Positions 27,449-36,848 of a stretch of DNA of 64,000 nt are shown here, one piece after another. The stretch covers positions 62,001 to 126,000 of the forward strand of contig NZ_BSFL01000003.1 of NCBI RefSeq assembly GCF_027922325.1. The letters are read 5' to 3'. The notes under the pieces were generated by a model that worked only from the letters and a program-made list of their open reading frames with translations, was not told where the DNA came from and did no database searches. How positions within the stretch are numbered: position 1 is the stretch's first letter; each line of letters opens with the position of its first letter. The stretch comes from Methylopila turkensis (GTDB lineage: Bacteria > Pseudomonadota > Alphaproteobacteria > Rhizobiales > Methylopilaceae). The position numbers and the translations under genes were made by a program.

Positions 27449-29194
27449 ATGGCGCAGCAGGGGACGTCGGGCGCTGGCGAGGTCGCGCTTGCGCGGGTGC
27501 GCAGGGAGATTCGCCCCGCCTTCTGGCTGCTTGCGGTGTTTTCGATCGCGATCAACCTGCTGCTGCTCGTCCCCTCGATCTACATGATGCAGGTCTATGA
27601 CCGCGTGCTGCGCAGCGCGGTGATCGAGACGCTGGTCTACATCACGCTGATCGCCGCGGCCGCGATCGCGGTCTACGCCGCGCTGGAGGCGATCCGCCTG
27701 CGCGCGCTCGCCCGCATCGGCGAGTGGATCGAGGACACGCTGTTCGAGCCGGTGTTCGCCGCCGCCATGGGCGCGGAGCGGGGCCTCGTGCGCCAGAGCG
27801 GCGCAAACGAGGGCACGCCGTTCAACGATCTGCGCGCCGTCCGCAGCTTCCTGTCCGGGCCCACGCTGCCGGCGCTGTGCGACACGCCCTGGATGCCGCT
27901 GTTCCTGGTCTGCTGCGCGGTGATCCATCCCTATCTCGGCCTGCTCGGGCTGGTGTTCGCCGTGCTCATCGTCGCGCTCGCGCTCCTGAACGATCGGCTG
28001 ACGCGGCCCGCCGCGGACAAGGTCGCCGTCGGGCATCAGGAGGCGCAGCGTGTGCTGGCGGAGGCCGCGCGCAACGTCGACACCGTCGCCGCCATGGGCC
28101 TTGGCCGGCCGCTCGCCGAACGCGCGAGCCGCGCCAATGCGGCGTCGACCGCGGTGCTGGGCGACGCGACCGACAAGGGCGCGGTCATGGTGGGCGCGGG
28201 CAAGTTCCTGCGCGTCGTGGCCCAGATTTGCACGCTGGCGCTCGGCGCCGCGCTCTCGCTCGAGGGCCACATCACGCCGGGCGGCATGATCGCGAGCTCC
28301 ATCCTGCTGTCGCGCGCGCTCGCGCCGCTCGACCAGGCGATCGCGGCCTGGCGCGGCCTGCAGCAGACGCGCGCCTCCTGGCGGCGCATCACGACGCTGC
28401 TCGGCGCCTCGGGGGCGATGGTCGAGGACCCGATCGCGCTGCCGGCGCCGGAAGGCCGGATCGCGCTCGAGGGTGTCGTGCTGCTGGCGGCGGGCTCCGA
28501 CAAGCCGATCCTCGCCGGCGTCTCGCTCGCCGTCGCGCCGGGCGAAAGCCTTGCGCTCATAGGCCCGTCCGGCTCCGGCAAGAGCACGCTCTGCCGGGTG
28601 ATGGTCGGATCGCGCGCGCCGACCCGCGGCGTCGCCCGCCTTGACGGCGGCGATGTCATGCTGTGGCGGGACGACCAGCGCCGCCGCCATGTCGGCTACC
28701 TCGCGCAGGGGACCGAACTGTTCTCGGGCCGCGTGCGCGACGTGATCGCCCGCTTCGACAAACCGGACGACGCCAGGGTCGTCGAGGCGGCGAAGCTCGT
28801 GGGCTGCCACGAGATGGTGCTCGGCCTGCCGCAGGGCTACGACACCGAACTCTCGAACGCCGGCGGCTTCCTCTCCGGCGGCCAGCGCCAGCGCATCGCG
28901 CTCGCCCGCGCCGTCTATGGCGACGTGCGGGTGGTGGTGATGGACGAGCCCAACGCCAGCCTCGACGGCGAGGGCGAGCGCGCGCTCGTCGGCGCGCTCG
29001 CGGCGCTGAAGCGGAAGGGCGTCACGGTTGTGCTGGTGACCCACAAGCCGGCGCTGGCGCAGCTCTGCGACCGGATCGGCGTGATGGCGGCGGGCCAGCT
29101 CACCCGGCTCGGGCCCCCGACCGACATCCTGCGCGAGCTCGTCGCGCCGGTCGCCTCCGCCGACGTGCGGACCATGCCGGGAGCGGCCCGGTGA
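27449..29194 (+). CDS. Type I secretion ABC transporter (PrtD/HlyB-like permease-ATPase)
   Basis: 581 residues from ATG 27449; a GTG at 27398 would add 17 residues. Six predicted membrane segments precede an ATPase domain. Walker A is LIGPSGSGKSTL, the signature is LSGGQRQRIALARA and Walker B is VVVMDEPNASLD. Sequence style (PSIYMMQVYDRVL, GEWIEDTLFEPVF) fits PrtD/AprD type I secretion permeases. It pumps an unfolded C-terminal-signal substrate with the adjacent HlyD protein and an outer-membrane channel that is not encoded here. It overlaps the HlyD gene by GTGA. Confidence 0.92.
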   Translation: MAQQGTSGAGEVALARVRREIRPAFWLLAVFSIAINLLLLVPSIYMMQVYDRVLRSAVIETLVYITLIAAAAIAVYAALEAIRLRALARIGEWIEDTLFEPVFAAAMGAERGLVRQSGANEGTPFNDLRAVRSFLSGPTLPALCDTPWMPLFLVCCAVIHPYLGLLGLVFAVLIVALALLNDRLTRPAADKVAVGHQEAQRVLAEAARNVDTVAAMGLGRPLAERASRANAASTAVLGDATDKGAVMVGAGKFLRVVAQICTLALGAALSLEGHITPGGMIASSILLSRALAPLDQAIAAWRGLQQTRASWRRITTLLGASGAMVEDPIALPAPEGRIALEGVVLLAAGSDKPILAGVSLAVAPGESLALIGPSGSGKSTLCRVMVGSRAPTRGVARLDGGDVMLWRDDQRRRHVGYLAQGTELFSGRVRDVIARFDKPDDARVVEAAKLVGCHEMVLGLPQGYDTELSNAGGFLSGGQRQRIALARAVYGDVRVVVMDEPNASLDGEGERALVGALAALKRKGVTVVLVTHKPALAQLCDRIGVMAAGQLTRLGPPTDILRELVAPVASADVRTMPGAAR

Positions 29195-30504
29195 CCGCGC
29201 CGCGGGACGCCTCGCTCGCGGTGCGGCTGCGCGGCGTCGCGCTGGCGGGCTTCGTGGTGATCTTCGGCTTCATGGGCGGTTTCGCGGTCTGGGCGATGAC
29301 CGCGCCGCTGGCGGCGGGCGCCGTGGTGCGCGGCGCGGTCGGCCCCGAGGGCAGCCGCAAGCTGGCGCAGCACTTGGAAGGCGGCATCGTGCGCGAGATC
29401 TTCGTCAAGGACGGCGATCTTGTCACCCGCGGCCAGCCGCTGGTGACGCTGGAGCGCGCCCAGGCGCAGGCGGCTTACGGCCTTCAGCGCAACACCCTGT
29501 CGCGCCGGCTGGCCGAGGCGGCGCGCCTGTCGGCGCAGCTTTCCGGCGCCGAGACCGCCGATTTCGGCCCGGCCGCCGCTGTCGCCAAGGACGACCCGAC
29601 CTTCCCGGACTTTGCTTCCGGCCAGCGCGCCCTGTTCGAGACCACGCGCCGCGACCAGGACGAGCGCAAGGAGCTGTTCGAGACGCAAATCCGCCGGCTC
29701 GGCGCGCAGATCGAGGCCGCGCGCGCCCGCATCGCCGGCTCCGAGGCCCAGCGCGCGCTGGTCGACATCCAGATCGACGACACCCGCGGCCTGATGGAGA
29801 AGGGGCTTGCGCGCAAGCCGCTGCTGCTCGACCTGCAGCGCCGCCGCTCGGAGCTCGACACCGACATCGCCGCGATGCAGGCCGACATCCGCCGGGCGGA
29901 GATCGAAAGCGTCGAGAAGCGCATCGCGCTGCGCAACGGCGTCACCAGCTACCTCAACGACACCTCCGCCGAGCTCGCGAAGGCCCGCTCGGAGATCGCG
30001 GGGCTGGAGGCACGGCTCTCCGCGAGCGAGGACGTGCTGACCCGCACCCAGGTGCTGGCGCCGGAAACCGGCTACGTGCTGAACCTGAAGACCAAGACCA
30101 TCGGCGGCGTGGTGCGGCCGGGCGACGAGATCCTCGAGATCGTGCCGACCGAAGGCGACCTGATCATCGAGGGCCGTGTCGCCGCCCACGACATCCGCAA
30201 CATCGCCGCCGGCCAGCGCGCGCGGGTGTCGTTCCTCACCTTCGCGCAGCGCGACATGCCGATGATCGAAGGCCGCGTCATCAACGTCGCCGCCGACATC
30301 GTCACCGACCCGCAGACCCGCGAGAGCTTCTACACCGTCAAGGTCGCGGTCGACCGCGCCGACTTCGCGACCTTCGCGACGCCGGCCGACATGAAGCCCG
30401 GCACGCCGGTCGAGGCCTATGTCGAGGCCCGCAAGCGCATGGCGATGGACTACCTGCTCGACCCGATCGTGCACTCCTTCCGCAAGAGTTTTCGCGAGGA
30501 GTGA
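29191..30504 (+). CDS. HlyD/PrtE-family membrane fusion protein
   Basis: 437 residues from GTG 29191. One N-terminal membrane segment (about 13-35), a lipoyl-like/beta-barrel part (QHLEGGIVREIFVKDGDLVTRGQPLV), a long coiled coil of roughly residues 90-285 (DERKELFETQIRRLGAQIEAARARIAG...), then ILEIVPTEGDLIIEGRV and the final beta domain to QRARVSFLTFAQRDMP. It forms the periplasmic bridge of the type I exporter encoded just upstream (GTGA overlap). No RTX-type substrate is nearby. Confidence 0.92.
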   Translation: MTAPRDASLAVRLRGVALAGFVVIFGFMGGFAVWAMTAPLAAGAVVRGAVGPEGSRKLAQHLEGGIVREIFVKDGDLVTRGQPLVTLERAQAQAAYGLQRNTLSRRLAEAARLSAQLSGAETADFGPAAAVAKDDPTFPDFASGQRALFETTRRDQDERKELFETQIRRLGAQIEAARARIAGSEAQRALVDIQIDDTRGLMEKGLARKPLLLDLQRRRSELDTDIAAMQADIRRAEIESVEKRIALRNGVTSYLNDTSAELAKARSEIAGLEARLSASEDVLTRTQVLAPETGYVLNLKTKTIGGVVRPGDEILEIVPTEGDLIIEGRVAAHDIRNIAAGQRARVSFLTFAQRDMPMIEGRVINVAADIVTDPQTRESFYTVKVAVDRADFATFATPADMKPGTPVEAYVEARKRMAMDYLLDPIVHSFRKSFREE

Positions 30505-30568
30505 GGGCACGCTGACAGCAGGCGCTTCGGAGCTCTGAAGCGGCGGCCGCCGGGCGCCCGCATTTCCG

Positions 30569-30594
30569 GGAACGATCGCGCGCGCCGAGCGGTT
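30569..30594 (+). promoter_or_regulatory. Candidate EcfG promoter of the proline-rich gene
   Basis: GGAAC at 30569-30573, a 17-base spacer and GGTT at 30591-30594. One mismatch to the CGTT -10 and the longer permitted spacing make it weaker than the sites at 1008 and 22441. The gene starts 36 bases downstream. Confidence 0.45.
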
Positions 30595-30629
30595 GGTCTG
30601 GCAGGACCACCAGCCCCAGGAGGCGCACC

Positions 30630-30815
30630 ATGGCGACCGCCGGCCCGAACGTCCCGAACCCCCCGATGCCCGGCGAGCCGATCCGCCCCCCGGTTCCCGA
30701 GGAGGTTCCGGTGCAGGACCCCGACATCGTTCCGAACCCGGATCCGGAGATCGACCCGGCCATCATTGAGCCGGACCCGGTCCCGGACGGTCCGGTGATC
30801 GAACCGCCTATGTGA
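30630..30815 (+). CDS. Small proline-rich acidic protein (61 aa)
   Basis: 61 residues, about a third of them proline, with many Asp/Glu and almost no positive charge beyond one Arg. Repeats of the type PDP/PNP (PNPDPEIDPAI, EPDPVPDGPV) suggest an extended, disordered chain. No signal peptide is seen. AGGAGG lies 6 bases before the ATG and the candidate EcfG promoter precedes it. It lies 125 bases after the type I secretion genes, so it might be an exported substrate or a stress protein; nothing proves either. Confidence 0.55.
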   Translation: MATAGPNVPNPPMPGEPIRPPVPEEVPVQDPDIVPNPDPEIDPAIIEPDPVPDGPVIEPPM

Positions 30816-30855
30816 TTTGGCGCAGCGCTGCGGCGTTCGCGCCGCGGCGGGCGGC

Positions 30856-30884
30856 TTGAAAGCGCGGACCGCCCCAACTAGTGT
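30856..30884 (+). promoter_or_regulatory. Candidate promoter of tRNA-Lys
   Basis: TTGAAA, a 17-base spacer and TAGTGT, ending 27 bases before the tRNA. A GCGGCG-TTCG-CGCCGC hairpin lies just upstream. Confidence 0.45.
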
Positions 30885-30911
30885 CCGCGCCGCGCCCGCT
30901 TCGGCGGCCGC

Positions 30912-30987
30912 GAGCGCGTAGCTCAGCTGGTAGAGCAACGGACTTTTAATCTGTAGGTCCTGGGTTCGAGTCCCAGCGCGCTCACCA
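30912..30987 (+). tRNA. tRNA-Lys (anticodon TTT)
   Basis: Acceptor GAGCGCG/CGCGCTC, D-arm AGCTCAGCTGGTAGAGC, anticodon arm with ACTTTTAAT (anticodon TTT), T-arm CTGGG-TTCGAGT-CCCAG, discriminator A and encoded CCA. 76 bases. Confidence 0.97.
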
Positions 30988-30999
30988 TCTTCCTCCCGA

Positions 31000-31236
31000 T
31001 CAGTCCGGTCCGGCCGTCGCCACCACGCGCACGACCGCGCCGTCGCGCGTCAGCTCCAGCACGGCGCCGCCGGCCTCGCGCACGGCGTTCGGCAGGTCTA
31101 GGCCTGCGAGCGGATCGTCGGCGAGCACCTCGAGTCGGGCGCCGGCCGCGAGCGTCGCCAGCGTCTTGCGCGTCATGAGCGCGGGCAGGGGGCACTTGAG
31201 GCCCCGCAGGTCGAGCCGGCGCGACGCCCCGCTCAT
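31000..31236 (-). CDS. TusA/SirA-family sulfur carrier protein
   Basis: 78 residues. The family motif CPLPALM with Cys15 sits in LDLRGLKCPLPALMTRKTL, the place of the sulfur-carrying Cys in TusA. TusA-type proteins relay persulfide sulfur for tRNA thiolation, molybdenum cofactor and FdhD-dependent formate dehydrogenase maturation. It is divergent from the Sec-formate dehydrogenase operon, whose molybdenum centre needs sulfuration, which makes a link plausible though not shown. Its start is separated from fdnG by about 230 bases. Confidence 0.88.
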   Translation of the reverse strand: MSGASRRLDLRGLKCPLPALMTRKTLATLAAGARLEVLADDPLAGLDLPNAVREAGGAVLELTRDGAVVRVVATAGPD

Positions 31237-31271
31237 CGACGACGCGCCATTCGGATCACGAGCCCGCGAGG

Positions 31272-31293
31272 GCCTGCGCGCTTGCGCGCAGGC
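31272..31293. promoter_or_regulatory. Inverted repeat upstream of the formate dehydrogenase genes
   Basis: Perfect 10-base arms GCCTGCGCGC/GCGCGCAGGC around TT, in the divergent region between the TusA-like gene and fdnG. Possible operator or hairpin. Confidence 0.35.
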
Positions 31294-31351
31294 AAGCCGC
31301 TAACTGCCGGAATGCACGTGGTTTTCGGCGGCCGTTGCATATTGGTCCAGT

Positions 31352-31381
31352 TTGACATGGCGATGACCCAAATTCTAAGAT
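31352..31381 (+). promoter_or_regulatory. Candidate sigma-70 promoter of the formate dehydrogenase operon
   Basis: A perfect TTGACA (31352-31357), an 18-base spacer, and TAAGAT (31376-31381, four of six). It gives an untranslated leader of about 78 bases before fdnG. Confidence 0.5.
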
Positions 31382-31465
31382 CGGTCGATCGCATTCGACG
31401 ATCATGTCGAGATGCGCGCGCGGGCCGGCGGGTCGGCGCGATGGAAGAGGGAGGATGCTTCCCCA

Positions 31466-34400
31466 ATGATCGGCCAAGTTTCGCGGCGCCAGTTCCTTCG
31501 GACGGCGGGCGCGGGCGTTGCCGGGACGACGCTTGGAGCGATGGGGTTCGGCGGCGCCGAACAGGCCATGGCGCAAGCGGTGCGGCCGTACAAGCTGGCG
31601 CGCACGACCGAAACCCGCAACATCTGCACCTACTGCTCCGTCGCCTGCGGCGTCATCATGTACAGCCTCGGCGACCGCTCGAAGAACACACATTCGGCGC
31701 TGATCCACGTCGAGGGCGATCCGGATCATCCGACCAACCGCGGCACGCTGTGCCCGAAGGGCGCCGCGCTGCTGGACTTCGTCCATTCGCAGACGCGCCT
31801 CAAGCACCCGATGCACCGTAAGCCCGGCTCCGACAAGTTCGAGCGGGTAAGCTGGGATTTCGCGCTCGACCGCATCGCCCGGCTGATGAAGGACGAGCGC
31901 GACGCGAACTTCCAGACGACCAACAAGGACGGCGTGACCGTCAACCGCTGGACGTCGGTGGGCTTCCTCGCGGCCTCGGCCACGACCAACGAGACCGGCG
32001 CAATGACCTACAAGGTCATCCGGTCGATGGGACTGCTGCCCTTCGACAACCAGGCGCGCGTCTGACACGGACCGACGGTGGCCAGTCTGGCCCCAACATT
32101 CGGTCGCGGCGCCATGACGAACGCATGGGGCGACATCAAGCACACCGACCTCGTCGTCGTCATGGGCGGCAACGCGGCGGAGGCGCACCCCTGCGGCTTC
32201 AAATGGGTCACTGAGGCCAAGGCCAACCGCGGCGCGAAGCTGATCGTGGTCGATCCGCGCTTCACGCGCACGGCGTCCGTCGCCGACTTCTATTGCCCGA
32301 TCCGGCCCGGCACCGACATCGCCTTCCTCGGCGGCGTGATCAACTACCTGCTCTCGAACGACAAGATCCAGCACGACTACGTCAAGGCCTTCACCAACGC
32401 GTCCTATCTCGTGAAGCCCGAGTTCGGCTGGTCCGAAGGGCTGTTCACCGGCTACAACGAGGAAAAGCGCGACTACGACAAGTCGTCCTGGGACTACCAG
32501 CTCGACGAGCAGGGCTACGCCAAGGTCGACGACACGCTGCAGGACCCGCGCTGCGTCTTCCAGTTGATGAAGCAGCATTTCGCGGTCTACACGCCCGAGA
32601 TGGTGGAGAAGATCTGCGGCTCCCCGAAGGACAAGTTCCTGAAGGTCGCCCAGATGATCTCCGAGTGCTCGACGCCGACCAAAACCATGACGTCGATGTA
32701 CGCGCTCGGCTGGACCCAGCATTCGAAGGGCGCGCAGAACATCCGCGGCATGGCGATGATCCAGCTGCTGCTGGGCAACATCGGCGTGCGCGGCGGCGGC
32801 ATGAACGCGCTCCGCGGCCACTCCAACATCCAGGGCCTGACGGACCTCGGCCTGCTGTCGAACATGCTCCCCGGCTACATGAACCTGCCGGTGGAGAAGG
32901 AAGTCGACTTCAACGCCTATATGTCGACCCGCGGGTTCAAGCCGCTGCGGCCGGGGCAGACCAGCTTCTGGCAGAACTACAAGAAGTTCTTCGTCTCGTT
33001 CCAGAAGTCGATGTGGGGCGACAAGGCGACGGCCGAAAACAACTGGGCCTTCGACTGGCTGCCGAAGCTCGATGTCACCTACGACATCCTGCGCACGTTC
33101 GAGCTCATGAACCAGGGCAAGATCACGGGCTACTTCTGCCAGGGCTTCAACCCGCTGATGACCTTCCCCAACCGGGGCAAGATCACCTCGGGCCTGTCCA
33201 AGCTGAAGTTCCTCGTGACCATGGACCCGCTCGACACCGAGACGTCGCGGTTCTGGGAGAACCACGGCGAGTTCAACGACGTGAACTCGGCCGACATCCA
33301 AACCGAGGTGTTCCAGCTCCCGACGAGCTGCTTCGCCGAGGACGAGGGCTCGATCGTGAACTCGGGCCGCTGGCTGCAGTGGCACAACGCGGCGGTCTCG
33401 CCTCCGGGCGAGGCCAAGTCCGACGTCTGGATCATGGCCGGGCTCCATTTGCGCATTAAGGAGCTTTACCTCAAGGAAGGCGGCGCCTTCCCCGATCCGA
33501 TCGTCAACCTGCGGTGGCCCTACGCCATCCCGGAAGAGCCGGCGGCGGAAGAGCTTGCGCGCGAGAACAACGGCCAGGCGCTCGCCGACGTCACGGATCC
33601 CACGGACCCGACCAAGGTGCTGGTGCAGAAGGGCAAGCTGCTCGACAGCTTCGCCCAGATGAAGGACGACGGCTCGACCGCGGGGTTCTGCTGGATCTAC
33701 GCCGGCAGCTACACCGAGGCCGGCAACCAGATGGCGCGGCGCGACACCTGGGATCCGGGCGACACCGGGCTCGCGCCGAAATGGGCGTGGGCGTGGCCGG
33801 CGAACCGGCGCATCCTCTACAACCGCGCCTCGTCGGACAAGAACGGCAAGCCGTGGGACCCCTCCCGCAAGCTGGTCTACTGGACCGGCGAGCGCTGGGG
33901 CGGCTACGACGTGCCGGACTACGGCCCGACGGTGAAGCCCGAGCAGTCGGTCGGGCCCTTCATCATGAACCCCGAAGGGGTGGCGCGGCTGTTCACCCGC
34001 GGCATGATGCGCGACGGGCCGTTCCCGTCGCACTACGAGCCGTTCGAGGCGCCGGTGGCGAACGCCATCGCGCCGAAGATCAAGGGCAATCCGGCCGCGC
34101 GCATCTTCAAGGCCGACCTCGAGGCGCTGGGGAGCGCGGACAAGTTCCCCTACGTCGCGACCAGCTACCGCCTGACCGAGCACTTCCACCAGTGGACCAA
34201 GCACGTCTGGGTCAACGCGGCGCTGCAACCCGAATTCTTCGTCGAGATCTCCGAGGAGCTCGCGAAGGAGAAGGGCATCGTCAAGGGCGGCTGGGTGCGG
34301 GTGTGGTCGAACCGCGGCTCCATCAAGGCCAAGGCCGTCGTCACCAAGCGCATCAGGCCGCTGATGGTCGACGGCAAGCCCACCCACGTTGTCGGCATTC

Positions 34401-34549
34401 CGCAGCACTGGGGCTTCATGGGCCGCGCCAAGAAGGGCCACAACCCGAACTCGCTGACCCCCTTCGTGGGCGACGCGAACATCGAGACGCCGGAATACAA
34501 GGCGTTCCTGGTCAACATCGAGCCGACCTCCGGGCCGGCGACGTCTTGA
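31466..34549 (+). CDS. fdnG: Formate dehydrogenase-N/O alpha subunit, selenocysteine-containing
   Basis: 1027 residues if the in-frame TGA at 32063-32065 is read as selenocysteine (residue 200). The flanking text NQARV-Sec-HGPTVASLAP matches the E. coli FdnG Sec196 region. Residues 1-38 carry a Tat signal (VSRRQFLRTAGAG). The N-terminal [4Fe-4S] ligands are Cys54, Cys57, Cys61 and Cys96 (CTYCSVACG ... LCPKG). The rest is the bis-MGD-binding domain. It oxidises formate in the periplasm and passes electrons to the beta subunit. A reader that stops at TGA would see two broken pieces. The start at 31466 follows GGGAGGA. Confidence 0.95.
32063..32110 (+). promoter_or_regulatory. Bacterial SECIS element with the UGA selenocysteine codon
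   Basis: Starts at the TGA and extends into the coding sequence. An apical hairpin GGCC-AGTCT-GGCC lies at the place of the E. coli fdhF/fdnG SECIS loop, about 15 bases downstream of the UGA, where SelB binds. The encoded residues HGPTVASLAP are also conserved, so base and protein constraint are mixed. Confidence 0.75.
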
Positions 34550-34563
34550 GGGAGGACTGAAAC

Positions 34564-35502
34564 ATGGCTTCGTATCAGTCTCTCGACATCAAGCGTCGCT
34601 CGGCCTCCACTTCGACGCCGCCGGTCGTCCGGTCGACGGCGCTCGAGGTGGCCAAGCTCATCGACGTGTCGAAGTGCATCGGCTGCAAGGCCTGCCAGGC
34701 GGCCTGCCTCGAATGGAACAACCTGAAGGAGGAGATCGGGGTCAACACGGGCGTCTACGACAACCCGCACGACCTCACGCCGAACAGCTGGACGCTGATG
34801 CGGTTCACCGAGTGGGACAACCCGGACACCGGCGATTTCGAGTGGCTGATCCGCAAGGACGGCTGCATGCATTGCGCCGATCCGGGCTGCCTGAAGGCGT
34901 GCCCCGCGCCGGGCGCGATCGTGCAGTACACCAACGGCATCGTCGACTTCGTGTCGGAGAACTGCATCGGCTGCGCCTATTGCGTGAAGGGCTGCCCCTT
35001 CAACATCCCGCGCATCAGCCAGGTCGACCGCAAGGCCTACAAGTGCACGCTGTGCTCCGACCGCGTCGCGGTCGGGCAGGGGCCGGCCTGCGCCAAGGCC
35101 TGCCCGACGGCGGCCATCATGTTCGGCACCAAGGACGACATGAAGGAGCAGGCGGACCGCCGCATCACGGACCTCAAGTCCCGCGGCTTCTCCAACGCCG
35201 GCCTCTACGATCCGCAGGGCGTCGGCGGCACCCATGTGATGTACGTGCTGCACCACCTCGACAAGCCGGAGATCTACGCCGGCCTGCCGAAGGACCCGCA
35301 GATCAGCCCGCTGGTCTCGGCTTGGAAGGGCGGGGCGAAGCTGTTCGCGCTCGGCGCGATCGCCTTCGCGGCGGTGGGCGCGTTCTTCCACCACACCATC
35401 GTCGGCCCCAACAAGGTGTCGGAGACGGATGAGGAGAACGCGGCCGATCTGGCGGAGGAGGGCGCGCAGGCGGCTCCCACTCCGGAAACGAGGGCGCTCT
35501 GA
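34564..35502 (+). CDS. fdnH: Formate dehydrogenase-N/O beta subunit (4 x [4Fe-4S])
   Basis: 312 residues. Four ferredoxin-like cysteine clusters: [38 protein letters not shown] and CTLCSDRV...CAKACPT. A C-terminal membrane helix ([16 protein letters not shown]) anchors it, as in E. coli FdnH, and an acidic tail follows. It carries electrons from the Mo centre to the cytochrome b subunit. GGGAGG lies 7 bases before the ATG; its stop overlaps the start of fdnI (TGATG). Confidence 0.95.
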   Translation: MASYQSLDIKRRSASTSTPPVVRSTALEVAKLIDVSKCIGCKACQAACLEWNNLKEEIGVNTGVYDNPHDLTPNSWTLMRFTEWDNPDTGDFEWLIRKDGCMHCADPGCLKACPAPGAIVQYTNGIVDFVSENCIGCAYCVKGCPFNIPRISQVDRKAYKCTLCSDRVAVGQGPACAKACPTAAIMFGTKDDMKEQADRRITDLKSRGFSNAGLYDPQGVGGTHVMYVLHHLDKPEIYAGLPKDPQISPLVSAWKGGAKLFALGAIAFAAVGAFFHHTIVGPNKVSETDEENAADLAEEGAQAAPTPETRAL

Positions 35503-36170
35503 TGGCCGTCGAGATCGAACGCCGCCCATTGATCGTCGAGCGGACGGAGGTCCACCGTTATCCGGCCTCCGCCCGCGTCAATCACTGGATCACGGCCTTC
35601 AGCTTCATCCTTCTGACGCTGAGCGGGCTGGCGCTGTTCCATCCCAGCCTGTTCTTCCTGACCGACCTGTTCGGCGGCGGGGCGAACACGCGCGCCTTCC
35701 ATCCCTGGATCGGGGTGGTGCTCGCGCTCAGCTTCTCGGTGCTGTTCGTCCGGTTCTGGAAACACAATCTCTGGAACCGGGACGACACCCAGTGGACCAA
35801 GCAGATCGGCGACGTCGTCGCCGGCCATGAGGAAAAGCTTCCGGAGCTCGGCAAATACAACGCCGGCCAGAAGATGGTGTTCTGGGGCACGGCGCTGCTG
35901 ATCGTGGTGCTGTTCGCCTCGGGCCTCGTGATCTGGGACGAGTACTTCCACGGCCTCGTCAGCATCGGCACGAACCGGCTGGCCGCGCTGGTGCATTCGC
36001 TCGCCGCCATCGCCGCGATCTTGCTGATCATCGTCCACATCTACGCCGGCATCTGGGTCAAGGGCTCCGTGCGCGGCATGACGCAGGGCAACGTGACCGG
36101 CGGCTGGGCTTGGCGGCACCATCGCAAGTGGCTGCGGTCAGAAGTGAAGGGCGACGGCGACGGACACTGA
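35502..36170 (+). CDS. fdnI: Formate dehydrogenase-N/O gamma subunit (cytochrome b556)
   Basis: 222 residues with four membrane helices (about 30-48, 67-83, 125-145, 158-180). Histidines at positions in RVNHWITAF, AFHPWIG and IIVHIYAGIW fit the two b-heme ligands, and the C-terminus ends GWAWRHHRKWL. It accepts electrons from FdnH and reduces quinone in the inner membrane. It overlaps fdnH by one base. Confidence 0.94.
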   Translation: MAVEIERRPLIVERTEVHRYPASARVNHWITAFSFILLTLSGLALFHPSLFFLTDLFGGGANTRAFHPWIGVVLALSFSVLFVRFWKHNLWNRDDTQWTKQIGDVVAGHEEKLPELGKYNAGQKMVFWGTALLIVVLFASGLVIWDEYFHGLVSIGTNRLAALVHSLAAIAAILLIIVHIYAGIWVKGSVRGMTQGNVTGGWAWRHHRKWLRSEVKGDGDGH

Positions 36171-36199
36171 ACGTCCGTTGTCCTCGGCCGGACATGAAA

Positions 36200-36233
36200 G
36201 CGCCCGCGTCCGGTTTCATCCGGGCGCGGGCGC
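36200..36233 (-). terminator. Strong hairpin, probable terminator of the 46-residue gene
   Basis: A 14-base stem (GCGCCCGCGTCCGG, one G-U pair) with a TTTCAT loop, just after fdnI. On the minus strand only a short TTT run follows, so it may act weakly in both directions. Confidence 0.5.
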
Positions 36234-36295
36234 CGACGTCATGTCATGTCGGAAAACCGCGGCGCGTTGCCCACCGCGGGTTCCGAACGTCCGGA

Positions 36296-36436
36296 TCAGA
36301 GACCGAACGGATAGTCCCGGTGCGCGTTGTAAAGCGCGCGGCCCTGCTCCTCGAAGAACGCCTCGAACTCCTGCGCGAAGCGGGCGAAAACGTCGGAGAG
36401 GCTGAAGCCGGAGACGGCATGAGCGAGAGCGGCCAT
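36296..36436 (-). CDS. Small protein (46 aa) inside the formate dehydrogenase cluster
   Basis: 46 residues (MAALAHAVSGFSLSDVFARF at the start), strongly amphipathic, ending ALYNAHRDYPFGL. GAAAGG lies about 9 bases before the ATG. It is on the opposite strand to the cluster, between fdnI and fdhE, and a TGGTAT-N5-ATACCA repeat lies 54 bases upstream. No known family; the ribosome site and hairpin support it modestly. Confidence 0.45.
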   Translation of the reverse strand: MAALAHAVSGFSLSDVFARFAQEFEAFFEEQGRALYNAHRDYPFGL

Positions 36437-36848
36437 AATGTGCACCTTTCGTCGTAATCTGCGGCCCGAAAGCCGCGTCGTTCGATGGATGGTATTTGGC
36501 ATACCAGCAGCGCTTCTAGAACCTTCGTCTAAGCATGGCTGGCTTGAGTTCGCTGCAATGCAGCATGAAAAAGACGTTAATCGCCGCGACGCAGACGACG
36601 GCGGCGCGCTAGGGCGTTAGTCATGCCCGAGGTGACGCGGCGTCTTGGCCGGTTGGGATGGGCCAAGACGCAGCGCTCTCCGCGCGAACCGGGTCCGCCG
36701 CTCAAACCGGACGACGCCGAACGGGGTCGCGCCTTCAGATTGCGACGTCGCCGAGCCGCGGCGGTGGTGCGAGCGGTTGGCGTAGGCTTTCGCGCCCGCA
36801 AGAATCACACAGGCCGGCGCCCGACGCCCGGCGGAATGGAGCATACGC
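36437..36848. other. Gap between the 46-residue gene and fdhE
   Basis: 412 bases without a convincing gene. It contains the TGGTAT-TTGGC-ATACCA repeat at 36490-36506. Reading frames that run through it have no ribosome site or family similarity. The leader of fdhE is probably in its last part. Confidence 0.5.
36490..36506. promoter_or_regulatory. Inverted repeat, candidate operator
   Basis: TGGTAT-TTGGC-ATACCA, 54 bases upstream of the 46-residue gene. The form resembles GntR-type sites, but the regulator is unknown. Confidence 0.4.

Noticed and set aside
36438..36620. A 60-codon plus-strand frame in the gap before fdhE
   Set aside because: No ribosome site, no similarity and it overlaps the leader of the minus-strand small gene.
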